Shown here piece after piece: positions 24,176 through 37,099 of a stretch of DNA of 64,000 nt. Under the pieces are notes generated by a model. It was not told the origin of the DNA, did not search any database, and was given only the letters and a program-made list of their open reading frames with translations. The stretch comes from Kondoa malvinella. Taxonomy: Eukaryota; Basidiomycota; Agaricostilbomycetes; Agaricostilbales; Kondoaceae. Each line of letters opens with the position of its first letter. The stretch's first letter is position 1. Both the position numbers and the translations under genes were made by a program. The stretch lies in assembly GCA_039545315.1 (NCBI GenBank), contig BCIM01000003.1:425799-489798 (forward strand), read 5' to 3'.

Positions 24176-24647
24176 CTAGTTTGAATACGGCTGGCCACCT
24201 CCCGGAGCTAAATGTGCAGGCAGATCTTCCCCTTCAGCAGACGTAGATACTCTGGGCGCATCCATCTGCTTGACCATTCAGCTATGTCACAATGAAGAGA
24301 TGACTGCTGACCTGCTCTCCTTGTAATGAGCTAGCAAGCTGCTTCCATAAGCTGTAGGAGCTGTTAAGGGTATTCGTCGAACGAAATGATTACCGACCTG
24401 TTGACTGACTGAAACTGCGCCCCGACTGCTATAGACTGTGAAGAATATGAGCGTAGCCATAGCGATAGCAGAGAGGCTGACCTGCTCCATGTTACGCGTC
24501 AAAGTCGCGACGCTATTCGTCAATTGCCCAAGTGACTACGAGACATCAGCATGACACAGGCGCTACATGAGCCTGGCTCACTTCTCCTGTCTGAGCACGA
24601 AGCTTTGCTCGCTCTTGCTCGAAATGTGAAGGCTCTGCCTGATCCAT
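24176..24647 (-). CDS. Small coiled-coil protein, probable DASH complex subunit Dad1
   Basis: Multi-exon minus gene. Exon 1 (ATG 24647) MDQAEPSHFEQERAKLRAQT; exon 2 LGQLTNSVATLTRNMEQ; a middle exon with YSLWKQLASSLQGEQ; last exon EGEDLPAHLAPGGGQPYSN, stop at 24176-24178. The order FEQER..L, N.L.RN.E, SLW and a Pro/Gly-rich end resembles Dad1, a small subunit of the ring that couples kinetochores to microtubules in fungi. The exon between MEQ and YSLW is not resolved: a VGNHF segment that would fit the family is present near 24390, but I cannot join it in frame with canonical sites. Family assignment is inference. Confidence 0.45.
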
Positions 24648-24754
24648 GATGTGGTGATACACAGACAAGATACATTGTTTGCAACTTCAAGTACATATAC
24701 TCTACTGCCTTGAAAGTCCAAGAAGCCCGCTCCCCAGAGAACTAAAAGCAGCAA

Positions 24755-26140
24755 CTATTCTTCTGGTACCGGTTTCCTCTTGAGCGAATGACTGCCTTTC
24801 CTCGCTCCCACTTCCGCACTTGAAGGTCTTCGACTATGGTTGGTCGAGTCGTCTTCAGATTCCATTCCACCGTATGGGTCTTCATCTAATGGTTCGTCTA
24901 CTGGGAAAGCGCCAAAAGGTGATGAAGCTCGATCGGAGCTCATCATTGGGATTTGAGGTGCGGCGTAGCTTGTTCGAGCCGATGGTGCTGGTGCTGATCC
25001 ACCTACAGCGGCTGACATGACTGAATAGCGATTGTCAAAGATGGGCTTGTTTTCCGTTTCCGGACTTGTGTAGGCGCCAGCATATGGTATAGCAGCAGGT
25101 ACGGGGTGAGCTTCAGGCTGAGTTGAAGTGCTTTCGAACAAGACTGGTGCACCGCCTGAATTTTGCGACATGACGGGATTGTAAGAGCTGCCTTGATCGC
25201 CATCGGTGAATGGGTTGGACCTTGTGTCGTCCTCTTGTGCTGCCCCACGCTTCCTTTTTCTCGCACAGCAGAACCACAGCAACGCAATCAAAGCCAATGC
25301 CACAATACCAGCGACTACTCCTCCTGCTATAGCTGCCGTTGATGTTCCTCCTCCTCCTGAACTTGCTTCCGCGCTCGAGGATGCATTGGCTCCTACAACG
25401 CTCACCGTCGGCAAGGACGATTGCGAAGACGAAGCTAATGTGTTGTTTGAAGACGCTGGAGCTGAGGACGAGGTAGAGCTTGCATCGGGAACTATCTCAA
25501 TTGTTAGCCAGGCAGCATACAAGCTAGGAGAAATCTTCACCTAGCACATTCAGAGTAATGTAATCGACAGTGATGTATCGCTGCACACCGCTTCCTGTGT
25601 TAGCGACGACGACGGTATGCCCAGTCGACGCTAGGTTTTGTACATCAAAGACTGCTTCACAAGGTGGTGTGTTGCTGAGAGAAGTAGAAGTCTGATTGCC
25701 TTCGCCAACGAGAACGCCGCTGTCAAGTAATTTAGTACGATACTTTGGCCGTTCGAGGAGATGGCGTACTCTCTGCAATGAGAAGCGTCAGATCACGAGT
25801 TCGTGAATGTAGACGAACAAACTCACATGGTGACCGAGAACGTGCCTCTATCAATCTTCTTTCCCGCGCAGATAGAGAAACCAGGTCCTACAAACACGCA
25901 TATGAGCTCTTGTCCGCCCTTAATAGCGGTACACTGACCAGTAAAAGCAAAAGAATACGTCGCAGCCGGTTCCCTCGAGTAAGATTGCGTGCCATTAGTC
26001 GGTCCAATAACTCCGACTTGGTGTTCCCATCCGCTCGAATAGGTAATGATAGGATCCGTGTCGTCAAAGTTTTGAGTAAAAGTCTGACTTTGAGCAGCAG
26101 CTATTGAGCATAAAGCCGCCAAAGCTAAAACAGATTTCAT
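24755..26140 (-). CDS. Single-pass type I surface protein, fungal hypothetical
   Basis: ATG at 26140 opens a signal peptide, MKSVLALAALCSIAAAQSQ. The lumenal part contains NFDDTDPIITYSSGW, a pattern common in basidiomycete cell-surface proteins of unknown function, followed by a beta-rich region over three or more exons. A Ser/Thr-rich stalk (SSTSSSAPASSNNT) precedes one membrane helix, IAGGVVAGIVALALIALLWF, and a basic stop-transfer CARKRKRG. The cytosolic tail is long, rich in Pro/Ser/Asp and ends SHSLKRKPVPEE. The layout resembles Wsc/Mid2-type wall sensors, but no Wsc domain is seen. Stop at 24755-24757. Confidence 0.72.
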
Positions 26141-27324
26141 TTGCGAAGGTCGAGCGGGAATCTTGATGAAATGAGTGTATGAGGGGAGTTGTTGCGCGTG
26201 CGGGGGTTGTTGCTAGCGTCCAGCAGATAGCAAAGAGGCACAAGAGAAAGAAATTCTTAGACCAGCTAAGAACACGAGACGTTGTTTTGGTCAAAGTGAA
26301 ATCAACACCCCGGACACGCTAAATTGCTCACAACAATAATACTCGCGACGAATGGCAATAATTGTAGCACTATGGCTGCTCGGATAGACGAAAGAAAAGT
26401 ACCCACGCAAGGACAGCCTACTTTTGGCGGAGACACAGCTCTCAGGCACGATGAGAGACTCAAGCGAGTCCATAGCGTGAGGAGAGACATCAGACGATAC
26501 AGGAAGTCTTACTCTAGCCTAACGCGTCTGAAAGCATGCGGCATTGCTCGGTATAGCTTGTAGTGCTTGTGCTTGAGTTGTTGAAATTCGGTCGAGAGAT
26601 AGTCTTACCCATACTGCTGAAGGAGCACACGAGAACGCCGTGAGCTGCGCATGTAGCCCGCCGGCGTCAAGCCTGGCGCTTCAGTAGCTCAAATCGTAGC
26701 TCAAGGAGAAGAGGTATCAAACATTAGCTGAAAGGCATTTCAATCGTGCAGAGAGAAAAGCTTGGCCCTGATTCCACAACACCACGGCAGAGAGCTCATC
26801 AAGGAAAGAGGAGAACGAGAAGACAGAAGATCGCGATGCTTTTGTTACAACATCACCATATCGGTCTTGAGTAACCAGCTCCGCGTATGGGAGACGGTCG
26901 AGTCCATCAAAGCAGTGCGTACATATGCTTCTGTATGACGCAAGATAGAGGAGTCAATATCATACGACAGCATAGGCTAGGTGCGCAAGGCGATAGCTGT
27001 GCAAAGACCCGAGCAAGCCGCCTAACCAGTAGGCTCGACAGAAGTCAGAAGCAGAGCATTGTGCCGCATACAACAGGCGAGAATGAGAGAGTAGAGTAGC
27101 ATAGAAGCGCAATGAAAGCGTAACGAGTGAATATAGAGCAAGGCCCAAAGTCCACGGAAGAGACTCCGAACACTGCCAGACATGCTGCACCAACATACGC
27201 CGCTGAAGGGCAAAGACGACCTAGTACGGATGAGGAGACTGTCAGCGAGCCAGTGACCAGCGGTATACACTTGCAATCCGAGCTTCGACTTGGTTAGCCT
27301 CCAACCGCGAATCGCTTTGACAGA
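26141..27324. other. Intergenic region, no supported gene
   Basis: Nearly 1.2 kb between divergent genes, one of the longest gaps in the window. A 64-codon plus ORF from an ATG at about 26370 (MAARIDERKVPTQGQP) and a minus ORF at 27022-27354 with hydrophobic stretches are open but have no family signature. I see no tRNA-like cloverleaf or repeat. Confidence 0.4.
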
Positions 27325-30284
<2,960 letters not shown>

Positions 30285-30437
30285 ATTCTGAGAGTCGCTA
30301 GAAGAGAAAAGGCTCTTTGCGTGTCCACTTGTATTGTAAGAATCCGATGCAATGACAATAACAATGCGTTGCTTTTGTATATACGTGAGATGTTAGTATG
30401 CTGCAAATGATGCAATCCCTCAACAAGTTTAGCTCTT

Positions 30438-31562
30438 CTATGCTCCCACGCCTTTGCCTACATCTGCTAGACTTGGTATTTTAGCCGGTTCTGGCATTGG
30501 CGCGTCGTAATACTAATGCTACAATCAGCCTACAAGAGGGCGCATGGATGAGCAGGCTTACTGCTTCGAATGCATAGACAACTGCGAAAATCAAGAAGAG
30601 TGCCGCGCCGCCCAAAGTGACTGCATGAACCCTGAGCGGAAGCCTAGACATGGTGACAAAGACTGACCGTGCTTGACGCTAATCTTATTTGCGATCGCTC
30701 TGCCTCCAAGTACAGCGCCCATGGTACAAATTGAATGCCCTATTATCGTTCCGATCGATACAATCCAGACATTCTGTATGTCACAAACGCAGCGCTGAGC
30801 CTCAGATAGGCACATTCCAGCAGTGTACATACATGCGCCGCGCCTAGAGCAATAGTAGTGATTTGACTGCGGTCGCCCCATTCAGCCAAGAAGGTGAGGA
30901 TGAAAGTTTGTACAAAGATGGGTGAGAAGACTAGGTTGAGGAGATTCATGATGCCGCTAGAGAGTTGATTCCCCTGCTTCTTTGATTGCGAGCTCTTGAC
31001 AGGGGCATGACCTTCTTCCATGTCTTCAATTCCGCTCACTTCAGCCTTTCTACCGCCTGTCAACAACCTCTTAGGGTTGCCTCCTTCTGCATGTTCCGCA
31101 TCTTCTATCTCTTTTGTGACTTCCCTCAACTCTTCCTCTATCGCGCCTGAACCACTTTCCATTGCCAAACCCTCTTGTAGCATTTTCGCGCCAAAGACGA
31201 GGAACAGTACAGCCGCGGCTGTCGTTGTCCATTGGTGTGGTAGCAGAGTAGGTACTACGTGCCCCAGCATAGCAGAGAGGACAGACATGACGGCGAGAGC
31301 AGCAAAAGCACCGAAAAAGACGATAGAGCGCGGATGCCTCATTGCCAGAATAGCTTTTCCATAAGAGAAATGGGCACACATACAGAATAAGATATAGCTC
31401 GCAGCTTACCTGCCAACAAGAAGGTCTTGTCGCCTATTTGCGCATTTCTTTAGCACGCGTCCATGTCTTCCTCGCGAGCGGGAGTCGAGACGAACCTATC
31501 TCTGACACGACGATTACTGCCATGCTGCGCAAGAAGCCTGTGTCTTCTGCTGGCCATTCCAT
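30438..31562 (-). CDS. GDT1: Gdt1/TMEM165-like Mn/Ca transporter (UPF0016)
   Basis: Two copies of the family signature ExGD(K/R)(S/T): EIGDKTFLLA, made by splicing across a gttcgt...aaatag intron at about 31440-31500, and LAEWGDRSQITTIALGAAH. Helices include FGAFAALAVMSVLSAMLGHV, TAAAVLFLVFGAKMLQEGL and IIGHSICTMGAVLGGRAIA. A central acidic loop (EELREVTKEIEDAEHAEGG) separates the halves. The last exon ends KIPSLADVGKGVGA, stop at 30438-30440. Known role: Golgi import of Mn2+ (and Ca2+) for glycosylation. ATG 31562 (MEWPAEDTGF) is the chosen start; the frame is open somewhat further up to an acceptor-like cctag, so an upstream exon with a signal sequence may exist. Confidence 0.88.
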
Positions 31563-32643
31563 TGCTTGCGTGACCTGTTGCTTGTCGTCAAAGAGGAGTC
31601 GCCGTATTGGCACATCCAGCTCGTGTCCCTAGGCAAGCAATAATGCCTTGCTATGATCTATTCGCTCGTTCTCCCTTCTTCCCTGCGTCTTGAGAAAGCC
31701 CTCTAGCCGGTCGGTGTACGAGCCGCCCTCCGGTCCTGGTTCTTTGCTACAAGCTGTCTACTTATGCTACGAAGGTCTGCTGCTCAGCAATATAGCTACC
31801 TTGTCTACAGCATCTCAGGAGCCTTGCCAGCGTGATGTCTTGCTTCACTGCAGCTTTAATTAGAAGCCCGAAGATAATCTATCATCTCCTCAATCTGCTC
31901 GAAAGTAACCTACGCTCAGTCGCATAACATCAGAATCCTCTGATGTGTCGGCGAAATCGCTGTGTACAAGCTCGCGTTTTACCGCGTGTACACATGAATG
32001 CATCAGACAGCGGCCATTGCCTCTGCAGTCTTAGCTTGCTACTTCAGTGGGTTGGAAAAAAGCGCGCTGCTGACATCGGCTGCCTCTGCACCGTTGTTAG
32101 TTCAGTGCGTCCGGAAGTACCTACTGCTGATATGTCTCTGACAAGCGCCGGTTGAAGCAGCTGCAGAGGCTACAATCGTTACAGTCTGATGGCGCCGTAC
32201 AATGCAATGATTGGCTTGGGCATCGCTGGCGTGGAACTGAGGCTTGTTCGTGTCAAGATCAGCTTTTGATCGCTGAAGAGATCAAGCCTCCAGCCTGCCA
32301 ATCGCGCTCATAGGCAGCTTCAAAGAACCCTTTCCGTTGGACGCAAACAAGCAAGAGGCATGCAGCGTCCCAACACAGCAGAGCAGTGGGGCCTAACCAA
32401 TTTCGTCAATCGTCCACCGAATGTCTCGGATGATGTATGTACCCACTGGTTATGACTGGACTCCATCTTTGCGCGCAAGGTTTTTGCTCTCTCAAGCACG
32501 CAGCCAAGCATTGATCTACATATAACCCGCCTAAGCGCCCTATCTAGCGAGCGATACCCGAGCTTGTGAGTTCTGCTGTCCATTTGCTGCCTCCAATACT
32601 AAATTTCATGTTCCGATAGCTCGATCACGCATAAACTTGCAAA
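31563..32643. other. Intergenic region between two metal-transporter genes
   Basis: About 1.08 kb separating divergent Gdt1 and ZIP genes, so it should hold both promoters. No ORF here has a family signature. I looked for a Zap1-type site (ACCTTNAAGGT) by eye and did not find a full match. No RNA gene or repeat seen. A short upstream exon of Gdt1 could lie near 31630. Confidence 0.4.
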
Positions 32644-34104
32644 ATGGAAGCAGAAGAGCCTTTAAACTGCGGCGGAGTATGTCGTGAAAGTCCAGGAAAG
32701 AACCGAATCTCATCAGCATACAGGTCTCGCGGCCTCATTCGCAAACTGGACTGCGCGTCACGGCGATATTTGTCATTCTAGGTATGTAATGTGCCCCACC
32801 TATAGTATGCCAACTCATGGCGGGACACAGTGACCTCTACGTGAGCTCCTTGAGGCCACAAATGCATCGTCAGACTGACATGGACCAGTTTCGGCGCTCT
32901 CTTTCCTGTTGTCGCTCGTCGAGTGGACCGTCTGCATGTTCCAGCAATCATATTCGACTTCTTCCGCTACTTTGGCAGTGGAGTCATTATCGCAACAGGC
33001 TTTGTACGTGGCATCTCATATGTGATCGACGGATCTTTGTCTGACGTACAGCACTAGATACATCTTCTCGCACCTGGTCTTGAAGCTCTTGGTAGCGAAT
33101 GTTTGACCGGCACGTGGACTGTCTACCCGTGGGCTTTGGCGATAGCCATGAGCTCCGTATTTGGCATTTTCCTCACCGAGCTGTTTGCGCACCGGTCAGT
33201 CACATGCAGTAGAGGAAAGACTAGGCTGACTCGTTGCCCAGGATCGGAACTGATTATCTCAACAAGCTGTCTATGGGAGACGAACATCAACCACATGTAT
33301 GTACAAACTTCTAAGGTGGATCTGTTCATCACTGACATTATCATAGGTCACAAAATCAGACGAGGAACTCGAGCTCTCACCAGACGAGAAGGCTCGAACT
33401 CCATCCGAACCATCTGAAGAAGTTAACAATCTAGACATGATTGCACAAAACATGTCTCGTTCTGAAGCTTCAGCTAGAATAGTTGGCGTGGGTATCTTGG
33501 AACTCGGTGTCGTCGTCCACTCGGTCATTATCGGTCTGACGCTGGCTGTCACGGAAGAGTTCACTACTTTGTTCATTGTCGTGAGTATGAATCATGATCG
33601 AAGGGAAATATCTGAAGGACTACTTCTTAGATCACCTTCCATCAAACCTTCGAGGCTATTGGTCTTGGTTCTCGTCTAGCTTTCCTGCCGCTACCTAAAA
33701 GTATGAATTGGGTCGCTATTTTCGGCGGTCTGCTTTACGCGTGAGTCTTCACAAGTGTCGACCTAGGACTGAATATGAAACGTATCAATAGCATCATGAC
33801 TCCGCTCGGGATCGCAATCGGCCTAGGCGTCAGAAGTACATACAACCCAGAAGGCACCACAGCGTCGATAGTCGCCGGTGTGCTTGATTCGCTTTCAGCC
33901 GGTATTCTGATATACACCGGCTTGGTCGAGCTGCTTGCTAGAGACTTTATCTTTGAAAAGGTATGCCTGCTTCTCTTGCTCCGGGTCGAGCCTGATGGTT
34001 TTGTTCAGGCAATGCACAAAGCGCCTCTCCCAAAATTGCTCTTCAATCTTGGCAGCATACTTCTTGGTGCTGGTCTGATGAGTCTTCTCGGTCGCTGGGC
34101 GTAG
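32644..34104 (+). CDS. ZIP-family zinc transporter (Zrt1/Zrt2 type)
   Basis: Exon 1 MEAEEPLNCGG, exon 2 VSRPHSQTGLRVTAIFVIL, then a 10-base exon completing VTST, then FGALFPVVARRVDRL: the usual first helix of fungal plasma-membrane ZIPs. Further: FGSGVIIATGFVHLLAPGLE (helix with the His metal ligand), ECLTGTWTVYPWALAIAM, LGVVVHSVIIGLTLAV (helix IV, HSVIIG metal site), ITFHQTFEAIGLGSRL (helix V, HxxxE) and YTGLVELLARDFIFE. The loop between helices III and IV is short and acidic, with few of the usual histidines. Ends LLGAGLMSLLGRWA, stop at 34102-34104. Imports zinc at the plasma membrane; induction by low zinc is likely but not shown. Confidence 0.92.
32831..32840 (+). other. 10-base microexon in the ZIP transporter gene
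   Basis: The sequence tgacctctac is bounded by cacag upstream and gtgagc downstream. With the flanking exons it turns CTA G / TG ACC TCT AC / T TTC GGC into L-V-T-S-T-F-G, the conserved first ZIP helix (FVILVTSTFGALFPV). Skipping it would lose three residues and shift the frame. Confidence 0.8.
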
Positions 34105-34472
34105 GCAGATTTTTGATATGGGCATGCTTGTCTTGTCAATAACATATATAGGTCTTTCCTTTCCAGCCATTGCTTGCCGTCTCCTCTCCTCTCCCTTTTC
34201 GTATCTGCTGTCACATCCTAGTCTTATGCTCTCCTGTGCTACTTTGCCTCTCTGCAGAAAAGAGGGCCCGCTAAACAAACCTGAAACCGAAGACGCAGGA
34301 AGACTCCGATGTCGATAACCTTTTGGCGACATGACTAAGATACAGTCATCACTCTGCACGGTCCTTTTCTGCCATTCTCGACCTGCAGGCAGCTACTCAG
34401 TTGCGCTGCTTGCTCCCAAACCCAACACACTGCCCTTCTTAGCTTTTCGCAAACAAACGTGCCTCATACAAC
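34105..34472. other. Intergenic region
   Basis: 368 bases between the ZIP stop and the next start. Very pyrimidine-rich (long tctcctctccctt-like runs), consistent with a fungal promoter. No gene seen. Confidence 0.5.
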
Positions 34473-35499
34473 ATGAAATTTTCTTTCACTCTCTTTGTTC
34501 GGCTCATGCGGCTTCGCAAGACTCGCAAATCTGTCTGCCTACCGTCAAAGGACGATGATCGCATTCGTACGATCTCTGTCTCGCAGTCGACGCTGGAAGT
34601 GCAGTACGAAGAGGAGGATGACTTGTTCGCGTACGTACTATCAGCGAGCTTTCGGTGCTGTAGCTGATTCACCGATATAGGCCTGCATCACCACCTCCCT
34701 CGCTGGATAGATCTGGCCCGCGACCTCCTTCTTACCGGTCTCGCTCTTCATCAAAATCGTCTGAATCTTCTTCAACCAAAAAGACAACCAGCCTGTTTCC
34801 TCGCAAGCTATCTTTCCGCAAACGCGCCACCTCTAGCTCCCACCCTCCAGCTCTCCCATCTACGCCCGAACGACGTGAAGTCTCGCGAAGTCCATCACCT
34901 GTTGTCGAAAGACCTTCATCACCTGCCTTCGACGCTGGTCTCGGCGACGTCTTCCTGTTTGACCATGATGCTGGTCTGTCCTACTCGCCAGTCAAAAGAA
35001 ACCGGGTCTCAGTACGCAGGTCTATGAGCCAGCCTCAACTACTACCTTCATTCTATCCACTCAACCCGGCTCGTCATTCTACTGCTTCTTCTCTCACTAT
35101 TCGACCCAACACTTCTGGCAACTTTGATCATGATGACTTCGACTTGGCTTCCAGCTCACGCGTCAAGACTCGCTCAGATTTGCTGCTATCAAACTGCCCG
35201 CTGCGAGATGTCTTCATGCCCGAAGAAGTCGATGAAGGGTCGGATGATGGCACAGTAACGGAATGCGGCTGGTCAGATAACCTATCATCATGGGCATCAA
35301 GGTCAAACAGCATTGGATCTTCATGCGACACGCTTTCCGATCTGTCGTTCCGTCGAGCATCACCTTTGCCGCGCGAGTCATGGCGCAAGACGGTCAAGCA
35401 CAAGCTGAGCTCTCATGGGTAGGTCTAACGTGTAGGTTCATGTCTTGATTGCTTAGCTGATAAGGTCTTAGTGGTTCGACTTCCACGTTTGGCTTCTGA
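34473..35499 (+). CDS. Serine-rich hypothetical protein
   Basis: Two main exons, joined over a short intron near 34630-34680. Starts MKFSFTLFVRLMRLRKTRKS, then RTISVSQSTLEVQYEEEDDL. The rest is low complexity and probably disordered: many Ser/Pro and basic patches (KSSESSSTKKTTS, RKLSFRKRATSSS, TPERREVSRSPSP), with several RxxS and SP sites that look like kinase targets, and short hydrophobic islands (LGDVFLFDHDAGLSYSP). The frame stops at 35422 (KHKLSSHG), but a gtaggt donor in that codon and a later acceptor extend it to SHGGSTSTFGF, stop at 35497-35499. No domain recognised. Confidence 0.62.
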
Positions 35500-35923
35500 T
35501 GCACTTTGATTGACTAAAAAGGCGACCAAATGTAACAAGGGAGACAGAAAAGGATTCGCATTCGATGTAAAATACTTTAGCGTCACGGTGCATGTCAATA
35601 ATACTTGACTGTTTTCAACCAAGTGCAGCGAAGAGAGTCTTTTGTTCTGCACAGTCACAGTCACAACGCCGCATTGTTTCCAGACTTCCCACTGCATGGG
35701 ATGTGCATCAATAACTCTTGACAAGAGAAAGAGGCAGCCGTTGTACCTCATCGGAGAAATCAGCTTTACTGAGAATATGGGCGCATTCCAGCATGTTGTG
35801 AAGACGAGTGTAGCACATCGCGCAAGCATTGGGGTCGCGCTCCGTTGCTCTGCTTCTCTGCTTCTGATTCGTGCTTCTGATAGAAGAGGTCGTGGCATCC
35901 GACTGCTGCAGCACGTTTTCCAT
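35425..35923 (-). CDS. HNH-type nuclease-like protein, gene A
   Basis: ATG at 35923: MENVLQQSDATTSSIRSTNQ. Main evidence is ACAMCYTRLHNMLECAHIL, a CxxC followed by E/C-A-H-I, the beta-beta-alpha metal core of fungal HNH_2-like domains, then a spliced WEVWKQCGVVT and NKRLSSLHL, where the second metal-binding His would lie. Joins used: GAG to TGG over a gtacaa...atgcag intron, and TTG to TAT over a gttgaa...ctaaag intron. The tail (YFTSNANPFLSPLLHLVAFL) runs to a stop at 35425 and overlaps the 3' end of the serine-rich gene on the other strand. Shorter than HNH gene B at 37100-38622. Could be decayed. Its ATG overlaps an ATG on the opposite strand. Confidence 0.45.
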
Positions 35924-36127
35924 GACAGAACGATCAAAAAAAATCGCTGCGCTGGGAAGGAAAGGATTGAAAGCGCGAATCTTGGGCCAGCGCAAGGCAG
36001 ATGTTACGAGGAGGAGCAGGAGCAGCGTTCACATTGATAACAGTCATAACAGCACCGAGACAACAGACTTCGCGGTCGTCGAACGTCTACCCGTGTCAGC
36101 GAGCTCAGAACTGGAAGACATTGACCC

Positions 36128-36179
36128 ATTCAAATTCAAAGATCGACACAGAAATTCAAATTCAAAGATCGACACAGAA
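36128..36179. repeat. Perfect 26-base tandem duplication
   Basis: Two adjacent identical copies, 36128-36153 and 36154-36179, of a unit beginning attcaaattc and ending gacacagaa. The unit is not a multiple of three, so it shifts any frame through it. It lies next to the point where the BRCA2-like frame on the minus strand reaches a stop. Confidence 0.95.
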
Positions 36180-37049
36180 GAGGAGAGATCTCGTGATATC
36201 CCAAAAGCGATGCAGGATGTGGATCATTGCCCTCCACCACAGCTCGTCCCAACTTCCTCTGCCAAAGGACAAGATCCGACGGACTACACGCTGCCCGCTC
36301 CTAAATTGGTTGATTTCCCACTCATACCTGTGGGAAATTAGAACGTTTCCGCGCGCGCAGGGAATGCACATACCGGTACCAGAGCTGTCTGTATACCTCT
36401 TCGTAATTCCACCGATTGGCCAATTCGTCCGGTTTCGCTTTAACCAAACAGCCAGTCTTCCAGACGATCAAGGTCCAGTGATTCTGAACCCAATTCTCGT
36501 CAATCAAAGTAGCGCCACAGAAGCAGGAAAGGTGATACCTCCTGCGTTGACTGAATCGATGTGAACCACTTCTTCCGGTCTGGCTCGGTGTCAGCTTTGC
36601 CTTTTGTATAGACTTGATCGCTCACATACCAATAGCAAGCAAAGAGTAAGGAGACAATTGCCCAGGCTAAATACCGTATTCCGGCATGCTATGTCTTTCC
36701 CTCTGAAATCCAATAAGCTCAGACCAACACTCAACGCAAAAAAAAACGCACTAGACAAATCAAACACCCTTCCTCTTCTCTCCACTTGCTTCTTGATAAC
36801 TCTTTGACTCGCTACTCTCTGACTACTGCCCTCCTCTTCTACTCTCAATAGCCTATCCCTTTCCCCAGCCGTCCTTTTCAAATCCGATTTCTCCTGACTG
36901 GGTTTCACACCGCCTTTAAAAGGAGGGACAAACTTCTTTTTCAAGCCTACATTCGGAGCAGGCAAGATGGAGATGTTGATTTTGTTCTTTTGCGAGCGTG
37001 ATGCTCTCGGTTGCTCGTCTGGATCCACAAAAGCGACCTCTGGTGGTCC
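36162..37049 (-). pseudogene. BRCA2-like fragment (FVPPFK motif and helical domain, no OB folds seen)
   Basis: Minus exons joined by eye carry signatures of BRCA2/Brh2. First a basic segment with KKKFVPPFKGG, then VFDLS joined to RKDIACRNTSIQKAKLTPSQ, and then ENWVQNHWTLIVWKTG, the BRCA2 helical-domain core (WVxNH..WxxWK). It continues LANRWNYEEVYRQLWYR and, over a gtatgt...ccacag intron, YEWEINQFRSGQRVVRRI, the entry to OB1. After RRI the frame loses similarity (LSFGRGSWDELW) and stops at 36162-36164; no OB1 LELTDGWY-like block or later OB folds follow before gene A. No in-frame ATG was found upstream of 37049. Normal function: loading Rad51 in recombination repair. Best read as a truncated relic, or an unusually short homolog whose first exon I missed. 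Confidence 0.6.
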
Positions 37050-37099
37050 CTGAGATCATCAAGGACTTGGTCAAGAACCATTCTTTCCATTGCCCTCCT

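Noticed and set aside
31943..32583. ORFs between Gdt1 and the ZIP gene
   Set aside because: Featureless and mutually overlapping on both strands.
35922..36341. Plus ORF MTERSKKIAALGRKGLKARI...
   Set aside because: Composition is plausible, but it overlaps the BRCA2-like exon and HNH gene A antisense, contains the frame-shifting 26-base repeat, and has no family; reported only as a finding.
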